Source: UBA2136 sp963974105
Lineage (GTDB): Bacteria; Pseudomonadota; Alphaproteobacteria; UBA2136
Assembly: GCA_963974105.1 (NCBI GenBank)
Contig: CAXBBG010000001.1
Location: 372,001 to 436,000, forward strand
Reading direction: 5' to 3'
DNA length: 64,000 nucleotides
Shown one piece after another: positions 51,767 to 60,688 of the stretch; within the stretch, counting starts at the first letter, position 1, and the number at the start of each line of letters is the position of its first letter. The notes beneath the pieces are model-generated. The model saw only the letters and a program-made list of their open reading frames with translations. It had not been told where the DNA came from and ran no database searches. Position numbers and translations under genes: made by a program.

Positions 51767-52474
51767 ATGGATATACAAAGCACATTACCAACAACAAATG
51801 CCACAGCGTCGCAAATTACGCCTATCAATATAAGCACCGCGACAAAAACGCAAAAACTTGAAATTGCAAAGAGTCAAGCAAGCTCAAGTACAAACCTAAC
51901 GCCCATTACATCAGATGGCTTAAAAAACGCAAGCGCTTTAGCTTTATCTGTGGACGTTTCATTGTCTCTTGGAAATTCATTTGCGGAGCAGGGAGGAAGC
52001 ACTTCTGTAACTGGCAACGTATCTGTTTCGGTTCAATATGCCAAAAGCGATGATAGCGCATCAAATGATATAAAACTTGATGTAAGCGTTGCCCTTTCTA
52101 ATGGCGAGCAAGCTTCATCCGCTACAAGTATAGGTAATGATGATTATTCATCTTATACAAACAATATAAACGCAAGTATATATGCAGCAACGCTAGGCGG
52201 AAGCGATAATTCTGGGGACTATAGCGCCTTCGAGTTAGATTTAAAAGCTGCGAGCAATGTGGCATCACTTCAATCGAGCGCAAGCTCTGATGTTATTTCA
52301 AATGCCATCAGCGTTGATGTGGATATAAGCATTACCCTGCCTGAAAGTTTTAAACCTTCAGCTACAGCAACAAATGATACATCTGTGAGCGCTCAATCAC
52401 AAAATGCAGCGGCTGCCGCCAACCCTGCTAATACACGTGTACCTTCTGGACAACAGCTAGATATTGCTGTTTAG
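51767..52474 (+). CDS. Unknown Ser/Ala/Thr-rich beta-repeat protein
   Basis: The product has 235 residues from ATG 51767 (strong GGAGGAA ribosome site; TTG 51752 is rejected). There is no signal peptide, no membrane segment and no Cys. Alternating polar/hydrophobic strands recur: LSVDVSLSLGNSF, GNVSVSVQYAKSDD, IKLDVSVALSNGE, and ISVDVDISITLPESF. The first and last share SVDVSLS/SVDVDIS and a closing [GE]-[NS]-F. It resembles no family I know; beta-rich fibrous or surface polypeptides are an analogy only. Its own terminator and its position diverging from mnmG make it a standalone unit. Confidence 0.7.
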   Translation: MDIQSTLPTTNATASQITPINISTATKTQKLEIAKSQASSSTNLTPITSDGLKNASALALSVDVSLSLGNSFAEQGGSTSVTGNVSVSVQYAKSDDSASNDIKLDVSVALSNGEQASSATSIGNDDYSSYTNNINASIYAATLGGSDNSGDYSAFELDLKAASNVASLQSSASSDVISNAISVDVDISITLPESFKPSATATNDTSVSAQSQNAAAAANPANTRVPSGQQLDIAV

Positions 52475-52486
52475 ATAATAACTTAC

Positions 52487-52515
52487 AAAAAAAAGCCTCA
52501 TAAAGAGGCTTTTTT
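52487..52515. terminator. Bidirectional terminator
   Basis: AAAAGCCTC-ATAAA-GAGGCTTTT (52491-52513) between two convergent genes, with A and T runs. Confidence 0.85.
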
Positions 52516-52520
52516 ATTTG

Positions 52521-52883
52521 TTAAAACTTAGGTAAGAACTCACCACCTAATAAATGCAAATGCAGGTGAGGGACTTCTTGTCCTGAATGTTCGCCATTGT
52601 TGGATATTATGCGGAATCCGCCTTTGTCCAACCCTGCAAGTTTAGCGATTTCTGAAATTTTACACATCATATGCCCTAAAATCTCAGCATCTTCAGGCCC
52701 AGCAACGCGTAAGTCTTGAATACACTTCTTAGGGATAACAAGAACATGCACCCTTGCTTTTGGCATTATATCTTTAAATGCAAGCACGTAATCATCTTCA
52801 TAAAGCTTTTCTGCAGGTATCTCTCCACGCAAAATTTTACCAAAAATTGTTGTGTTATCTTGAATATCTTTATCAAAGTTCAT
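52521..52883 (-). CDS. HIT-family nucleotide-binding protein (Hint-like)
   Basis: The protein has 120 residues with a histidine-triad motif VPHLHLHLLGG near the C-terminus (catalytic H-x-H-x-H), preceded by HVLVIPKK and RIISNNGEHSGQ as in Hint proteins. It hydrolyses nucleoside phosphoramidates and related AMP conjugates in the cytoplasm. It is separated from the upstream gene by a terminator. Confidence 0.95.
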   Translation of the reverse strand: MNFDKDIQDNTTIFGKILRGEIPAEKLYEDDYVLAFKDIMPKARVHVLVIPKKCIQDLRVAGPEDAEILGHMMCKISEIAKLAGLDKGGFRIISNNGEHSGQEVPHLHLHLLGGEFLPKF

Positions 52884-52927
52884 AAGTTTACGTATCCTTA
52901 TTTTATAATTACTCTTTCATAAGAGCA

Positions 52928-52964
52928 TAAAAAAGCAGGCCTGACAATTCAGACCTGCTTTTAC
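52928..52964 (-). terminator. Terminator downstream of the acidic-tailed unknown gene
   Basis: AAAAGCAGG-C-CTGA ... TCAG-A-CCTGCTTTT (52931-52962, one bulged mismatch) with a T-run on the minus strand. Confidence 0.82.
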
Positions 52965-52972
52965 GTTATAAA

Positions 52973-53428
52973 TTAATCATCATCATCATCATCCAAATCA
53001 ACATTTACAATGGTACCACCTTTAGGTGGCGCATTTGGATTTGGCTGAAGAACAGAAGGGCATTCAACTTGGATAGCTTGATAAATACCATCAATCTGCA
53101 TACGATGGAATGAAGAAAGAAGTGTGCGTGCATTCAGCTTAATAGCATCATCATAACGCTCTTCCACTGTTTTAAAGGGCACCTTTTGGTCAAGGTAATA
53201 AGTACCTACACCAGCAGGGGTGATACCATTATAATAATAGTCCATCACATAAAGGTTAAAATAAAGGCCGCTTGGCTCATAAAACTTATTCATGTCAGAA
53301 ATAATTTCAGAACAAATCAGATAAACATGTTCATTTTGGTCATCCACCAAATCAGGCAGTCTTGCCACAAAAGTACCAGGGTCAACTTCATATGCAGTTA
53401 AAGGTATATACATAAAGGAAACGCTCAT
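52973..53428 (-). CDS. Unknown protein with C-terminal poly-Asp tail
   Basis: The protein has 151 residues, no signal peptide, and aromatic-rich strings (GLYFNLYVMDYYYNG, GTYYLDQKVPF). The C-terminus ends in six Asp, encoded by six consecutive GAT codons (52976-52993), a simple-sequence tract that could vary in length. I do not recognise a family. It stands alone between the HIT gene and polA, with a terminator after it. Confidence 0.68.
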   Translation of the reverse strand: MSVSFMYIPLTAYEVDPGTFVARLPDLVDDQNEHVYLICSEIISDMNKFYEPSGLYFNLYVMDYYYNGITPAGVGTYYLDQKVPFKTVEERYDDAIKLNARTLLSSFHRMQIDGIYQAIQVECPSVLQPNPNAPPKGGTIVNVDLDDDDDD

Positions 53429-53535
53429 AAGAGAACCTCAAAACAAAGAGAAAAAGAGTGGTTTTAAGTAAAAGTATAGGTAAGTATTTCCTTACAAACC
53501 TATACAATCCCTTATAAATAATCAAGAAAATAAAT

Positions 53536-56274
53536 TTAGTGCGCTTCTTCCCAATTTACAGCAACGCCCACATCTACCCTTAAAGGCACACTTAAAGATG
53601 TCACATTTTCCATAATAGAGCGTACTTTACCTGTGGTTTTCTCAATTTCATCTCTTGGAACTTCAAACACAAGTTCATCATGCACCTGCATTAACAGTTC
53701 GCATTTTAAACCTTCTTTCTTAAGCTCTTCTTCAATGATAACCATCACTTTTTTGATAATATCAGCATTAGCGCCCTGTAAAGGAGCATTTATAGCCGCT
53801 CTTTCAGCACCTGCACGCAACATTGGATGACTCGCTTCAATGTTAGGAAAATGCACACGCCTACCAAATAAAGTTTCTATATAACCTTTATCATGTGCGT
53901 CTTGCTTATACCCATCTAAAAAGGCTCTAACGCCACCGTAACGTTCAAAGTAGCTGTCAATATATTGCCCCGCCTCCGCTTGTGAAACGCCTATATGCTT
54001 GGCAAGGCTATTTTTACCCATACCATACACAAGACCAAAATTAATCGCTTTGGCAGCACTACGCTGCTGAGAGGTTACCGATTCTAGTGGCACATTAAAT
54101 ATTTGATGCGCAGTATACGCATGAATATCTTTCCCTTGGACAAAAGCTTCTTGTAACCCTTCAGAATGACTTAAATGCGCTAAAAGGCGCAATTCAATCT
54201 GTGAATAATCGGCGCACATCAACACATACCCCTCTTTGGCAATAAAAGTTTGTCTTATCTTACGCCCATCTTCGGAACGGGAAGGAATATTTTGTAAATT
54301 AGGGTCTGATGATGAAAAACGACCCGTTGCAGCACCCATTTGATGATATGATGTATGCACACGACCCGTTACAGGGTTAATTTGCTCAATCAGTGCTTCT
54401 GTGTATGTACTTCTAAGCTTCGCTACACCACGGTACTTTGCAACTTCTGCACAAATTTCATTATCTTCAGCGAGCTTATCTAACACCTCTGCCTTGGTGG
54501 AACGTTTTTTTCCTTTTGTTTCAAGCCCTAGCTTGTCAAAAAGTATTTCCCCTAATTGCTTAGGCGAGTTGATATTAAAAGGTTCGCCAGCTAACTCATA
54601 AATGCGTGCTTCATGTTTTTTTAGGCGTGCTTCAAACTCAAAAGAAAGTTTTTCAAGCGCATTTCTATCTACCAGCACACCGCGGCGCTCCATGCCCATA
54701 AGTACAGGAACAAGCGGCTTTTCAATGTTTTCATACAAGTTTTTAACTGATTTATTATCAGGCTTGTTTATGCGTTTATTGAATAAGTTATAAAGGCGCA
54801 ATGTAATGTCAGCGTCTTCAGCTGCGTATTGAGTTGCTTCGCCCAATGACACCTTATCAAAAGTAACCTGTTTCTTGCCCACACCCGCAACCTCTTTAAA
54901 TGGTATACACTTATACCCTAGATGTAACTCTGCTAGGGCGTCCATACCATGATTATGCAAACCGCCATCTAAACAAGCAGACATCAGCATTGTGTCTTCA
55001 ATACCTTTAACCTGTATGCCCTCACCTTTGAAAATGTGCATATCATACTTGATATTTTGTCCGATTTTTACAAAAGCTATACTTTCTAAAATGGGCTTTA
55101 AGCGCGATAGAACATAAGATTTATCAAGTTGAGTAATGTCACCAAATAAAGTATCACCTGTATGTGCCAGCGGAATGTAGCACGCTTCACCTTCTTGAAC
55201 CGATAAGGATATACCTACTAATTTTGCCTGCATAGAATCTAGTGAAGTTGTTTCAGTATCAATTGCAAAAATATTATGCTCTTGTATCTTTTTAAGCCAA
55301 ACCTGAAACTTTTCCTCTGTATCCACGCATTCATAGACAGGCTTTGTTTTTACGACTTGTTTAGAATTATCTTTAACATCCTTCACCTTAACCTCTTCGC
55401 TGTGTGCTTCTTCAAAAGCACCAAAAACCTTTGCAGCACGTGCTTTTAAACGATGGAACTCCATGTCATCTAAGAAAGATTCCGCTGAATGCGGTGTCGG
55501 GTTATAGATTAAACTTTCTAATGTATGCGTTAAAGGTACATCCTTACTGAGCGTTACCAACCTTTTAGACAAGAAAGCGTTTTCTTTATTATCTATAAGA
55601 TTTTGCTTTAATTTTTCACGTGCGACTTGTTCTATGTTTTCATACAAACCTTCTAATGTACCAAACTGATCAATTAAAATAGCCGCTGTTTTAGGGCCAA
55701 TACCTTTAACACCTGGAATATTATCACTTGCATCACCAATTAAAGACTGAACTTCAATCACCTTGCTTGGCGCAACGGCAAACTTATCAAAAACTTGTTC
55801 CGCCTTGATATGTAAGTCTTTCATTGTATCCAACATTGAAACGTCATTATTCACCAGCTGCATAAGGTCTTTATCAGAAGAAACAATAATAACCTCAACG
55901 TCATCATGATATTTATCGGCAAGAGTCGCTATAATATCATCCGCTTCAAAACCTGCCACCTTAATCGTTGGAATACCAAAAGATTCAACCAAAGGATCCA
56001 GCATAGGAATTTGCTGTTTCATTTCTTCATCTGCTTCGCTTCTATTCGCTTTATATGCGCTATAAATATCATTTCTAAAGGTATTTGGCACATCAATAGC
56101 CACGGTTAAATAGTCAGGGGAAAGGTCGTTAATAACCTTTAAAAGCATTTGCGTAAAACCATAAAGGGCGTTGGTTGGAAAACCATCACTACGTGTTAAA
56201 GGGCGCACTGCATAATAAGCGCGGAATAAAAAGTTAAAACCATCAACAATAACTAATTTTTTCTTATCTGCCAT
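53536..56274 (-). CDS. polA: DNA polymerase I, full length with proofreading domain
   Basis: The product has 912 residues from ATG 56274; an upstream GTG/ATG frame to 56325 is rejected because the family starts at MADKKKLVIVDGFNFLFRAYYAV. Domains: 5' nuclease (about 1-290; VAGFEADDIIATLA, SSDKDLMQLV), 3'-5' exonuclease (about 340-530) with intact DxE (FAIDTETTSLD), and polymerase (about 540-912) with ADYSQIELRLLAHLS, AKAINFGLVYGMG and MQVHDELVFEVP. All three activities are predicted intact. It functions in Okazaki-fragment processing and repair. Confidence 0.96.
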   Translation of the reverse strand: MADKKKLVIVDGFNFLFRAYYAVRPLTRSDGFPTNALYGFTQMLLKVINDLSPDYLTVAIDVPNTFRNDIYSAYKANRSEADEEMKQQIPMLDPLVESFGIPTIKVAGFEADDIIATLADKYHDDVEVIIVSSDKDLMQLVNNDVSMLDTMKDLHIKAEQVFDKFAVAPSKVIEVQSLIGDASDNIPGVKGIGPKTAAILIDQFGTLEGLYENIEQVAREKLKQNLIDNKENAFLSKRLVTLSKDVPLTHTLESLIYNPTPHSAESFLDDMEFHRLKARAAKVFGAFEEAHSEEVKVKDVKDNSKQVVKTKPVYECVDTEEKFQVWLKKIQEHNIFAIDTETTSLDSMQAKLVGISLSVQEGEACYIPLAHTGDTLFGDITQLDKSYVLSRLKPILESIAFVKIGQNIKYDMHIFKGEGIQVKGIEDTMLMSACLDGGLHNHGMDALAELHLGYKCIPFKEVAGVGKKQVTFDKVSLGEATQYAAEDADITLRLYNLFNKRINKPDNKSVKNLYENIEKPLVPVLMGMERRGVLVDRNALEKLSFEFEARLKKHEARIYELAGEPFNINSPKQLGEILFDKLGLETKGKKRSTKAEVLDKLAEDNEICAEVAKYRGVAKLRSTYTEALIEQINPVTGRVHTSYHQMGAATGRFSSSDPNLQNIPSRSEDGRKIRQTFIAKEGYVLMCADYSQIELRLLAHLSHSEGLQEAFVQGKDIHAYTAHQIFNVPLESVTSQQRSAAKAINFGLVYGMGKNSLAKHIGVSQAEAGQYIDSYFERYGGVRAFLDGYKQDAHDKGYIETLFGRRVHFPNIEASHPMLRAGAERAAINAPLQGANADIIKKVMVIIEEELKKEGLKCELLMQVHDELVFEVPRDEIEKTTGKVRSIMENVTSLSVPLRVDVGVAVNWEEAH

Positions 56275-56326
56275 AACCACATTAAACCTCTTTTTAAATT
56301 TTTTATACTGTAACAGAAAACACAAA

Positions 56327-56356
56327 AAAAGGCGCTTAAAAGCACCTCTTTAAGTT
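56327..56356 (-). terminator. Terminator upstream of polA
   Basis: AGG-C-GCTT / AAGC-A-CCT (56330-56347) with a T-run on the minus strand, between the 178-residue gene and polA. Confidence 0.75.
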
Positions 56357-56364
56357 TTTTAACC

Positions 56365-56901
56365 CTACTTCGTTAAACGACCAGACAGATTTCCTTCAGG
56401 TGTAATGTAAATAGAGCCCTTATAATCGCCATCGAAAGTAAGCCCATATAAATAACCACGCTTACTCATACGTAATTCTGCGATTGCACCTTCAATATCA
56501 TCGTCACTCAATTCAAATCCAGCAGAATCCTTAACATACGTTTTCACAGCATTAGATGGAGAGAAGTATAAATTCGTTTGAATGGCTACAACGGTTCCAT
56601 CTAAAAGAACCACGGCATTTTCAACCTTACCACCTTCTAAGTATACAATAGCAGCTTTCTTGCCTTGATATAAAACTTCATTTTCTAGACAATCTACATC
56701 AGCTTCTAAAAACTCAACGGCCATTTCACAAGCTTCAAATTCTGCCAATTCAACTGACTCTAAACGCCCAACTTCATTTGAAGATGTTGTGGAAATCTCT
56801 GTTTGATTTTTTTGCTTGTTTGTTTGAGTGCTAGAAAACACAAAGTATCCGCCAACAGCAATAACAAGAGCCACAATAACTATAATGTTTAATTTTTTCA
56901 T
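56365..56901 (-). CDS. Unknown N-anchored membrane protein
   Basis: The protein has 178 residues, one N-terminal membrane segment (about 5-23) and a periplasmic alpha/beta domain with a Cys pair (ACEMAVEFLEADVDCLEN). No family is recognised. It overlaps the Smr gene start by 4 bp and is in the same operon. Confidence 0.66.
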   Translation of the reverse strand: MKKLNIIVIVALVIAVGGYFVFSSTQTNKQKNQTEISTTSSNEVGRLESVELAEFEACEMAVEFLEADVDCLENEVLYQGKKAAIVYLEGGKVENAVVLLDGTVVAIQTNLYFSPSNAVKTYVKDSAGFELSDDDIEGAIAELRMSKRGYLYGLTFDGDYKGSIYITPEGNLSGRLTK

Positions 56902-57521
56902 TCGAATAAGTCCTCTTCATCTGTAAAATCTGTTTGTCTATTTCTTCTTATTAAAACATAAACAGCACCACTTCCGCCATGTTTTGATTGAGCAGTATGA
57001 TAACCTAATACCACGGGGCTATTTTCAAGCCATGAACAAATATTCGCTTTTATAATGCCCATTTGCCCGTCATTTCCATAACCTTTTCCCTTCCCATGAA
57101 CAATGAGAACACACCTTAATCTAGCGCTATAGGCTTTAGAAAGAAAATCATTTAGATAACCCCAGGCTTCTTCTTCTTTAAAGCCATGCATGTCAAATTT
57201 TGCTTCAAAAGGTGTTAAACCTTTCTTTAATTGTAAGAAAACATCCTGACTAATACTAGCTCTTACACCAGAAAAAAGATTTAACTCACGCTCTCTCTTC
57301 ACAAAAGGTTCATCCGATTTTGGTAAAGGGGTATCTATCACACGTTCCAAAAACTCATTAGGATTATGGAAATTTGGCTTCGCTTCTATAATATCCAGGT
57401 CATCAAAGTCTTCAACCTCATAAGCATCACTATGTATGCGGTACTTATCGTCTTTCTTTAAAGGTTCAACATCTTCTATTTCAGCGGCCCAATCTGCATC
57501 TAATATAACTTTTTTATCCAC
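56898..57521 (-). CDS. Smr-domain protein
   Basis: The protein has 207 residues: an N-terminal acidic region followed by a C-terminal Smr domain (about 110-200). The domain shows FDMHGFKEEEAWGYLNDFL, VLIVHGKGKGYGNDGQ and GYHTAQSKHGGSGAVYVLIRR, the nuclease-type Smr core (DLHG, HGKG and GGxGAxxV motifs). Smr proteins are associated with RNA cleavage or DNA nicking in various contexts; the alphaproteobacterial SmrA type is of unclear role. It overlaps the preceding gene by 4 bp and lies 2 bp from hemY. Confidence 0.9.
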   Translation of the reverse strand: MDKKVILDADWAAEIEDVEPLKKDDKYRIHSDAYEVEDFDDLDIIEAKPNFHNPNEFLERVIDTPLPKSDEPFVKRERELNLFSGVRASISQDVFLQLKKGLTPFEAKFDMHGFKEEEAWGYLNDFLSKAYSARLRCVLIVHGKGKGYGNDGQMGIIKANICSWLENSPVVLGYHTAQSKHGGSGAVYVLIRRNRQTDFTDEEDLFE

Positions 57522-57523
57522 AG

Positions 57524-58816
57524 CTAACCCCTTTTAGTTAAAAGTTTAAGCTTGGTCTGAGGTTTTGCAATGTCTGACTGTGCAGGCAATGTATAGTCTT
57601 TTTGCCAATTTTGATAGGCGTGTATAGAAGCCTCTCCTTCAAATGTAAAGCTTTCTATTTTATCTAGTTTTAATAAAGCGCTTTGCAATTTATCTTCAGC
57701 ACCTTCTATAAAACTTGAAACAGTTGCAATGAGTACTTGAACTTCACGGCAATCGTTATTTTTTTGTAGCGGGTCTAAAAAGGCTAAAGCTTCTACATAT
57801 TGCACCTGCCTTATACATTCTTTAGCTTGGATAAACTGCCCTATAAATTCTTTCTCAAGCCCTTTAATCAATGTTTTTAGGCGACGTTTATAATATTTTG
57901 CATCTTCATTTTGAATAACAGAAACCCACTTTTCATAAACCTGAATATGTGGTGTGTGGTGAAAAAAATTCGTTAATAGCTTTAGTGTTTTTTTAACATC
58001 TCCACTTCGAATAGATATATCAACAAGCGTCAAAAGGGCTGGAACACAAGCCTTATTCACTTTAAGCGCTTTTTCTAAAAACTTAGTCGCGTTTTTAAAA
58101 TCTAAGCCTTGAGATTTTTCTATATAAATAAAAGATTCATATTCATCTAATTTTTCTGATGTGTATGAACCATATTTCTGTACAGTAGGTATAAATTTTA
58201 AGGCTTTATCAAATTCTTTAATATGTAAATAGGCATGAAACAATTGGTCAACAATGTAAGCATTCTTAGGTTTCATAATATATGCTTGTTCCGCATAATT
58301 TTTAACATCATGCCAACTTCCTTTGACAGAAGACTGTTCTATCAACCCTTTAAGGCCAATAAACTGCCCCTTAGAAGATTTACTAAGTTCTTTATAATGT
58401 TCTATAGCTTTTTGAGGTTCATTTTGTGAAGCCACACTGCCCGCACTCAAAATATTTGAAATGCGCGGGTCTGGTAAAAGTCTTTGAACCTTGTTTGACA
58501 ACTTAAGTGCCAACTTATTCTCGCCAGCATTTAAAGCTTCTAAACCCTCTAAAAAGTAATCAAACCCTTGTTCGTAGCGTTTTTTATAGCGCCATGCTTC
58601 AAGTGATTTAGGGGCTTGAACAATAAATGCCCATAACTGCCCCCAAAAAAAGAAAAGTATACAGAAAAAAGCTATAACGGCTGCTAAAAATGTGGCCTGC
58701 ATACGCGCTTCATAGCCGTACCAACGCACAACCACTTCGCCAGTGTCATAAGCACCTTGCTGTACAAAAAATCCAAGCGCAAAAAACGCTAAAGCAAATA
58801 AGAGGAACTTAATCAT
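57524..58816 (-). CDS. hemY: HemY-like TPR membrane protein
   Basis: The protein has 430 residues: two N-terminal membrane segments (about 4-14 and 41-65) and a TPR-like helical cytoplasmic domain (for example KALKFIPTVQKYG and VKKTLKLLTNFF). This fits the HemY protein that follows the mitofilin gene in alphaproteobacterial hem clusters. Its function is unknown, possibly in tetrapyrrole pathway organisation. It overlaps the mitofilin-like gene by 4 bp. Confidence 0.9.
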   Translation of the reverse strand: MIKFLLFALAFFALGFFVQQGAYDTGEVVVRWYGYEARMQATFLAAVIAFFCILFFFWGQLWAFIVQAPKSLEAWRYKKRYEQGFDYFLEGLEALNAGENKLALKLSNKVQRLLPDPRISNILSAGSVASQNEPQKAIEHYKELSKSSKGQFIGLKGLIEQSSVKGSWHDVKNYAEQAYIMKPKNAYIVDQLFHAYLHIKEFDKALKFIPTVQKYGSYTSEKLDEYESFIYIEKSQGLDFKNATKFLEKALKVNKACVPALLTLVDISIRSGDVKKTLKLLTNFFHHTPHIQVYEKWVSVIQNEDAKYYKRRLKTLIKGLEKEFIGQFIQAKECIRQVQYVEALAFLDPLQKNNDCREVQVLIATVSSFIEGAEDKLQSALLKLDKIESFTFEGEASIHAYQNWQKDYTLPAQSDIAKPQTKLKLLTKRG

Positions 58817-59940
58817 TGAGCACTCATTACATAATTTTCACTATAAGCAGTTACAGTAGCATTTAAGGCTTTTTGCTGCTCGATATACGTTTTTATTTTT
58901 GTTTGCAGTGGTGCAATACGTAAATCTCTTTCAAAAGCCTTTTCAGACTCAATTAACGACTGTACTTTTTCAACATTACCACGAGATAGAGCTATTTGAA
59001 TTTGGCTAAGCGTTTGAACCCACGGGTTTGTATTTTCATCAACGCTTATTTTTTTAAGTTCTACCCAGTCGGAAAGATAACGCTTCGCTTCTCCAACAAA
59101 CCCCTCTTCAGTTGAGGTTTTAAGAAGATCTTCCACTTCGGGTGTGCCCGCTGTCATTAAATGGCCTGCAAGGAGAGAAAGCTCTGTTAATGTTACAGGG
59201 CCTTCATCTGGCGTTACTTTTATCAAAGCATCAACAGCTTCTGCCATACCTTCGTTTTCTGAAATTTTTAGGCTGAATTCTTTTAAGTTATTCAACTGTT
59301 TATGTGTCACACTGCCACGGTGATATGCGTCTGTAAGAAAGATAATCATTTGACCCAAAAATATACGACTAGGGTCTTGAATTTTAGCTTCTTCTTCTTT
59401 TTTAATTTTAAGAGAAGTAATTTCTTCTTGAAGCTGTGCAAGGCGTACATCAAGACCAAGTGCTGTTTTAGCAATGGCATCAAGTTGCTGCACTGTACGC
59501 ACTTCACGTTTAGAAATAGCGTTTAAAGCACCTTCAACCGACCTCACATTTTCTTTTAATAACCCTTCTAGGTCATCTATAGAATTAATATCTTTAGCAA
59601 GCTCTGATTTGTTAACTTTGATATTTTCAGAACCGCCGATAATATCAACTTTTGTCGGAATACCTATATTTGTCCTTGAAACAACTGAAGTTGGTTCTAA
59701 AGGTTCACCCTTACCAATTAACATATCAGAAGGAATAATGTTCGCTAAAACAACAACAGAAACAAGTGCGGCTGAAACTGTATACCAAACAATGTTTTTA
59801 CGTGGGTTATCATGGAAAGTCATTGGTTCACCTTCCTCAGTTTCATCTAAAACTTTTGGATTTTTAGCATTTTTAACTGCTTTTTTAGGTACCGCCTTTT
59901 TAGGCGTTGTTTTTATTGTTTTTTTCTTTGTTTGAGCCAT
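58813..59940 (-). CDS. Mitofilin/Mic60-like inner-membrane protein
   Basis: The protein has 375 residues. A Lys-rich cytoplasmic N-terminus is followed by one membrane helix (about 52-68) and a coiled coil (about 118-190); a C-terminal mitofilin domain is next (about 290-375, with VTPDEGPVTLTELSLLAGHL before it). Alphaproteobacterial Mic60 homologues bend intracytoplasmic or periplasm-facing membranes and occur in the hemC-hemD-mitofilin-hemY order, exactly as here. Confidence 0.9.
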   Translation of the reverse strand: MAQTKKKTIKTTPKKAVPKKAVKNAKNPKVLDETEEGEPMTFHDNPRKNIVWYTVSAALVSVVVLANIIPSDMLIGKGEPLEPTSVVSRTNIGIPTKVDIIGGSENIKVNKSELAKDINSIDDLEGLLKENVRSVEGALNAISKREVRTVQQLDAIAKTALGLDVRLAQLQEEITSLKIKKEEEAKIQDPSRIFLGQMIIFLTDAYHRGSVTHKQLNNLKEFSLKISENEGMAEAVDALIKVTPDEGPVTLTELSLLAGHLMTAGTPEVEDLLKTSTEEGFVGEAKRYLSDWVELKKISVDENTNPWVQTLSQIQIALSRGNVEKVQSLIESEKAFERDLRIAPLQTKIKTYIEQQKALNATVTAYSENYVMSAQ

Positions 59941-60015
59941 TTATTTCACCTTTACATATAAGTACAACTAAATGATAAACTTATAAGCAAAAAGAACGAA
60001 GGAAAATTTTTATTT

Positions 60016-60684
60016 TTAGAATGACTGCATGATATTTTTAACAGCGTTTAGGCTTGGTTCTTCTGCAATAAGAATATTTTTATACATACTGCCTTGTAAT
60101 GCAATATTTTCACTAAAAGCAATAAGAGAAAACTTTTGAGGATCAATATTGTTGTTTTGAAGTAATTTTGTGAAAGTAATAATACCTTGAACAGAAAAGA
60201 AAACGAGTGCTTTTAAGGTATCACCTTGTAAAACCTTTAATGTATCCACATCTATTTCTGTCGTATATTTTGTTTCATATGCTAATTTTTTAATAACATG
60301 TATACCCTCTTTTTCAAGGATATTGTACCACTCTGTTTCTGCCATATCACCTGCGGCATGAATCAAGGTTTCGGGTGGAAATTTTTTAGCCACATCTACC
60401 GCCATTTCTGTGGCACCTAAACGCCCCGTGTAAGCGATGCGTCGACCTGTATCCACAGCCTCTTGCTCTGTGGCACTGCCAACACAAAAGAAAGGCAGTT
60501 TTGTTTGAGGGATAGATAAAACGGCATTCGGGCTTGTGACAATAAACCCGTCAACACCATCTTCTATCTCAATTTTATTGAATACTGTCGATGAAACAGC
60601 AAAAGAAGCCACACTTATAGATTGGGCGTTGAAAAACTTTTCTGTTTTTCTGATTTGATCTTTTGTTCGAACAATTAAAAACAT
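60016..60684 (-). CDS. hemD: Uroporphyrinogen-III synthase
   Basis: The protein has 222 residues of the two-domain alpha/beta HemD fold. Sequence conservation in this family is low. Support comes from the short strings FVTSPNAVLSI, CVGSATEQEAVDTG and VFFSVQGIITF, and from the position 4 bp after hemC. It cyclises hydroxymethylbilane to uroporphyrinogen III, the step between HemC and HemE. Confidence 0.85.
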   Translation of the reverse strand: MFLIVRTKDQIRKTEKFFNAQSISVASFAVSSTVFNKIEIEDGVDGFIVTSPNAVLSIPQTKLPFFCVGSATEQEAVDTGRRIAYTGRLGATEMAVDVAKKFPPETLIHAAGDMAETEWYNILEKEGIHVIKKLAYETKYTTEIDVDTLKVLQGDTLKALVFFSVQGIITFTKLLQNNNIDPQKFSLIAFSENIALQGSMYKNILIAEEPSLNAVKNIMQSF

Positions 60685-60688
60685 AAAA

